DNA of 64,000 nucleotides from Bryobacterales bacterium (GTDB taxonomy: Bacteria; Acidobacteriota; Terriglobia; Bryobacterales; Bryobacteraceae), in contig PMUP01000034.1 in NCBI GenBank assembly GCA_003166865.1, positions 13,008 through 77,007 on the forward strand, written 5' to 3'. The notes beneath the pieces were generated by a model that was not told the DNA's origin, did not search any database, and saw nothing but the letters and a program-made list of their open reading frames with translations. Shown in pieces: positions 62,544 through 64,000 of the stretch (its first letter is position 1; the number at the start of each line of letters is the position of its first letter). A program made the translations under genes and the position numbers.

Positions 62544-63335
62544 GTGCCTGAGCTGCCGGAAGTCGAAACCGTTGTTCGCACCCTCGCGCCCAAGCTCACC
62601 GGGAGGCGCATCGTCGACGCGCGTTTTTCCTCGCGACACGTGGTGCGCCAGAAATTCCCGGTTTTGCGCCGGCGCGTGCGCAACCAGCTCGTAAAATCCG
62701 TCGAGCGGCACGGCAAGTTCATCGTTCTCACGCTCGATGAGGGCGTGCTGGTGATTCACTTAGGGATGACCGGGAAGCTTCTGCTCGACGCCGAGCCCGG
62801 CCCCTACGCCCGCGCCATTTTCGAGCTCGATCAAGGCCTGCTGGTTTACGACGACGTCCGCCATTTCGGCCGCATCGAGTGGAGCGCGCTACTTCCGGAA
62901 CGCGCCGCCGCGCTCGGCCCCGACGCACTGCAGATCTCTTTCGAAGATTTCCGCCAGCTGTTAAAGACCCGCCGCTCCGCCATCAAGCCGCTGCTGCTCA
63001 ATCAACGCTTCCTGCGCGGCATGGGCAACATCTATACCGACGAAGCTCTGTTCGAGGCCCGCATTCACCCCCGCGCCATCGCCGCCAGCCTGAGCAACGA
63101 GCGCGCCGGGCGGCTGCATCGCGCAATGGTCGACATTCTCGCCACCGCGATTCGGCTCAAGGGCTCGTCGATCTCCGATTACGTCGATGCCGACGGCCAG
63201 CGCGGCAGTTTTCAGCAACAGCATCAGGTCTACGGACGCGCTGGCGAGCGCTGCCCTACTTGCGGAACGCCGATCCGCCGGATCGTGGTGGGACAGCGCG
63301 GTACGCACTATTGTCCGAAGTGCCAGCGGAGTTGA
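62544..63335 (+). CDS. mutM: Formamidopyrimidine-DNA glycosylase (Fpg/MutM)
   Basis: A protein of 263 residues with a GTG start. The N-terminal catalytic PELPEVETVVRTL (Pro1/Glu2 after Met removal) is intact, with the beta-sandwich (KSVERHGKFIVLTLDEG, VIHLGMTGKLLL, YDDVRHFGRIEW). The helix-two-turn-helix region has LLNQRFLRGMGNIYTDEALF, ARIHPRAIA, and the zinc finger CPTCGTPIRRIVVGQRGTHY CPKC. Lys in the KFIVLTL segment and Arg of the zinc finger (RGTHYCPKC) are present. It removes oxidised purines such as 8-oxoguanine. The 3' end overlaps the convergent folP frame by 80 bases. Confidence 0.94.
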   Translation: MPELPEVETVVRTLAPKLTGRRIVDARFSSRHVVRQKFPVLRRRVRNQLVKSVERHGKFIVLTLDEGVLVIHLGMTGKLLLDAEPGPYARAIFELDQGLLVYDDVRHFGRIEWSALLPERAAALGPDALQISFEDFRQLLKTRRSAIKPLLLNQRFLRGMGNIYTDEALFEARIHPRAIAASLSNERAGRLHRAMVDILATAIRLKGSSISDYVDADGQRGSFQQQHQVYGRAGERCPTCGTPIRRIVVGQRGTHYCPKCQRS

Positions 63336-64000
63336 GCACCTGATCGGCCAGCAGCGCCGCGGCTTTCATCTCCACCACGTCATGGACGCGAACCACGTGC
63401 GCGCCGCCCAAAATGGACGCCGTCACGGCAGCCGCGGTCGCGCATTGCAGAAAGGCTTCGGACGCGTTCTCGGTCTGCGATAGAAACGACTTGCGCGACG
63501 GCCCCAACACCAGCGGAAACTCCATCGCCGCCAACTCGCTCAGCCGCGCCAGAATCTCCGCATTCTGCTCCTTGCGCTTGCCGAAGCCGAGCCCCGGATC
63601 GATTGCAATCCGCGCGCGATCCACGCCCGAGCGCACGGCGCGGTGCGTGGACGCATCCAAATCCTTCAGAATGGTCCCCAGCACATCCTTGAGCGGCGCA
63701 AGCTTGGCCCAGGTTTCGGGCGTGCCGCGCATGTGAGTAATGATCAGGCCGGCGTCATGCTTCGCCGCGACGCGCGCCAGTTGCGCATCGAACGTCAGGC
63801 CCGAAGGATCGTTGATCAGCGCGGCCCCATACTCCAGCGCTTTCTCCGCGACAGCCGATTTGTAGGTGTCCACCGATATCGGCACCGTCAGCTTCCCGCG
63901 CAGCCGCTTCAGCACTGGGACCAGGCGCCGCAGCTCTTCGGCTTCCGAGACGCGTTCGGAACCAGGCTTGGTCGATTCCGCGCCGATATCGATGATGTCC
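63256..64000 (-). CDS. folP: Dihydropteroate synthase, C-terminal part (runs off right edge)
   Basis: The reverse strand is open from the right edge through DIIDIGAESTKPGSERVSEA, VPVLKRLRGKLTVPISVDTY, GAALINDPSGLTFDAQLAR, GLIITHMRGTPETWAKLAPL, ARIAIDPGLGFGKRKEQNAE, FPLVLGPSRKSFLSQ and VVRVHDVVEMKAAALLADQV. These are the known pterin and sulfonamide-binding blocks of dihydropteroate synthase (DIGAESTKPG, IDPGLGFGK, GPSRKSF, RVHDV). The enzyme condenses dihydropterin pyrophosphate with p-aminobenzoate in folate synthesis. The start lies outside the window. The open end (SAYRAVPPRSGGSAFRK) overlaps mutM, so the last residues are unusually placed. Confidence 0.92.
   Translation of the reverse strand, partial: DIIDIGAESTKPGSERVSEAEELRRLVPVLKRLRGKLTVPISVDTYKSAVAEKALEYGAALINDPSGLTFDAQLARVAAKHDAGLIITHMRGTPETWAKLAPLKDVLGTILKDLDASTHRAVRSGVDRARIAIDPGLGFGKRKEQNAEILARLSELAAMEFPLVLGPSRKSFLSQTENASEAFLQCATAAAVTASILGGAHVVRVHDVVEMKAAALLADQVLNSAGTSDNSAYRAVPPRSGGSAFRK

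Noticed and set aside
1-64000. CRISPR arrays, rRNA genes and insertion sequences
   Set aside because: I saw no spaced direct repeats of CRISPR type, no rRNA sequence and no recognisable transposase or terminal inverted repeats.

Overview
The window looks like a chromosome segment from an Acidobacteriota bacterium close to the Bryobacterales / Candidatus Solibacter group. This rests on family recognition only: paired PSD1 (DUF1549/DUF1553) and DUF1501 proteins, an Oar-like TonB-dependent receptor with a carboxypeptidase-regulatory-like N-terminus, TPR-bearing serine/threonine kinases, a Gfo/Idh/MocA oxidoreductase with a Tat-type leader, a remnant of the TIGR03437-type Solibacter domain, and many exported amidohydrolases and metallo-beta-lactamase-fold proteins.

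Layout. 1-6.2 kb: exported enzymes (CocE/NonD hydrolase running off the left edge, CapA-like phosphatase, NIPSNAP, YtcJ-like amidohydrolase, cupin) with two paralogous exported proteins of unknown function. 6.3-18.9 kb: two PSD1+DUF1501 modules in opposite orientation, with two paralogous beta-propeller proteins, a small membrane methyltransferase and an acetamidase/formamidase between them. 19.0-34.0 kb: a consensus-like sigma70 promoter, a TonB receptor, a glutathione-peroxidase-fold protein lacking its catalytic Cys, then an apparent guanidine-nitrogen operon. That operon holds an ABC importer of the urea-carboxylase-associated (guanidine) type, a guanidine-hydrolase-like ureohydrolase, a CbiX-DUF362 fusion protein, and ureF-ureD-ureA-ureB-ureC-ureG. 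34.0-39.4 kb: exported hydrolases and peptidases.

39.4-62.1 kb is bounded by a direct repeat: an intact tRNA-Thr(CGU) at 62071-62146 and a degenerate copy of a tRNA-Thr 3' half at 39448-39496, in the same orientation. That is the geometry left by a tRNA-targeting integrative element, but no integrase is visible. Inside lie intact genes (kinase, AMP-ligase-like enzyme, DASS transporter, asparagine-synthase-like protein, lectin-like protein, oxidoreductase) mixed with at least nine frameshifted or truncated genes. I found no such lesion in the first 39 kb. 62.2-64 kb is housekeeping: Rieske protein, mutM, and folP running off the right edge.

How it fits together. The 23.7-34.0 kb genes describe a complete route: guanidine import, hydrolysis to urea and ammonia by a metal-dependent ureohydrolase, then urea hydrolysis by nickel urease. 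The operon has no UreE and no HypA/HypB-type nickel chaperones. In their place sits a chelatase-fold (CbiX) protein fused to DUF362, translationally coupled to ureF. This is the most promising candidate here for an undescribed component, a possible metal-delivery factor for guanidine hydrolase and/or urease. Function assignments come from reading motifs by eye; no database search was run.
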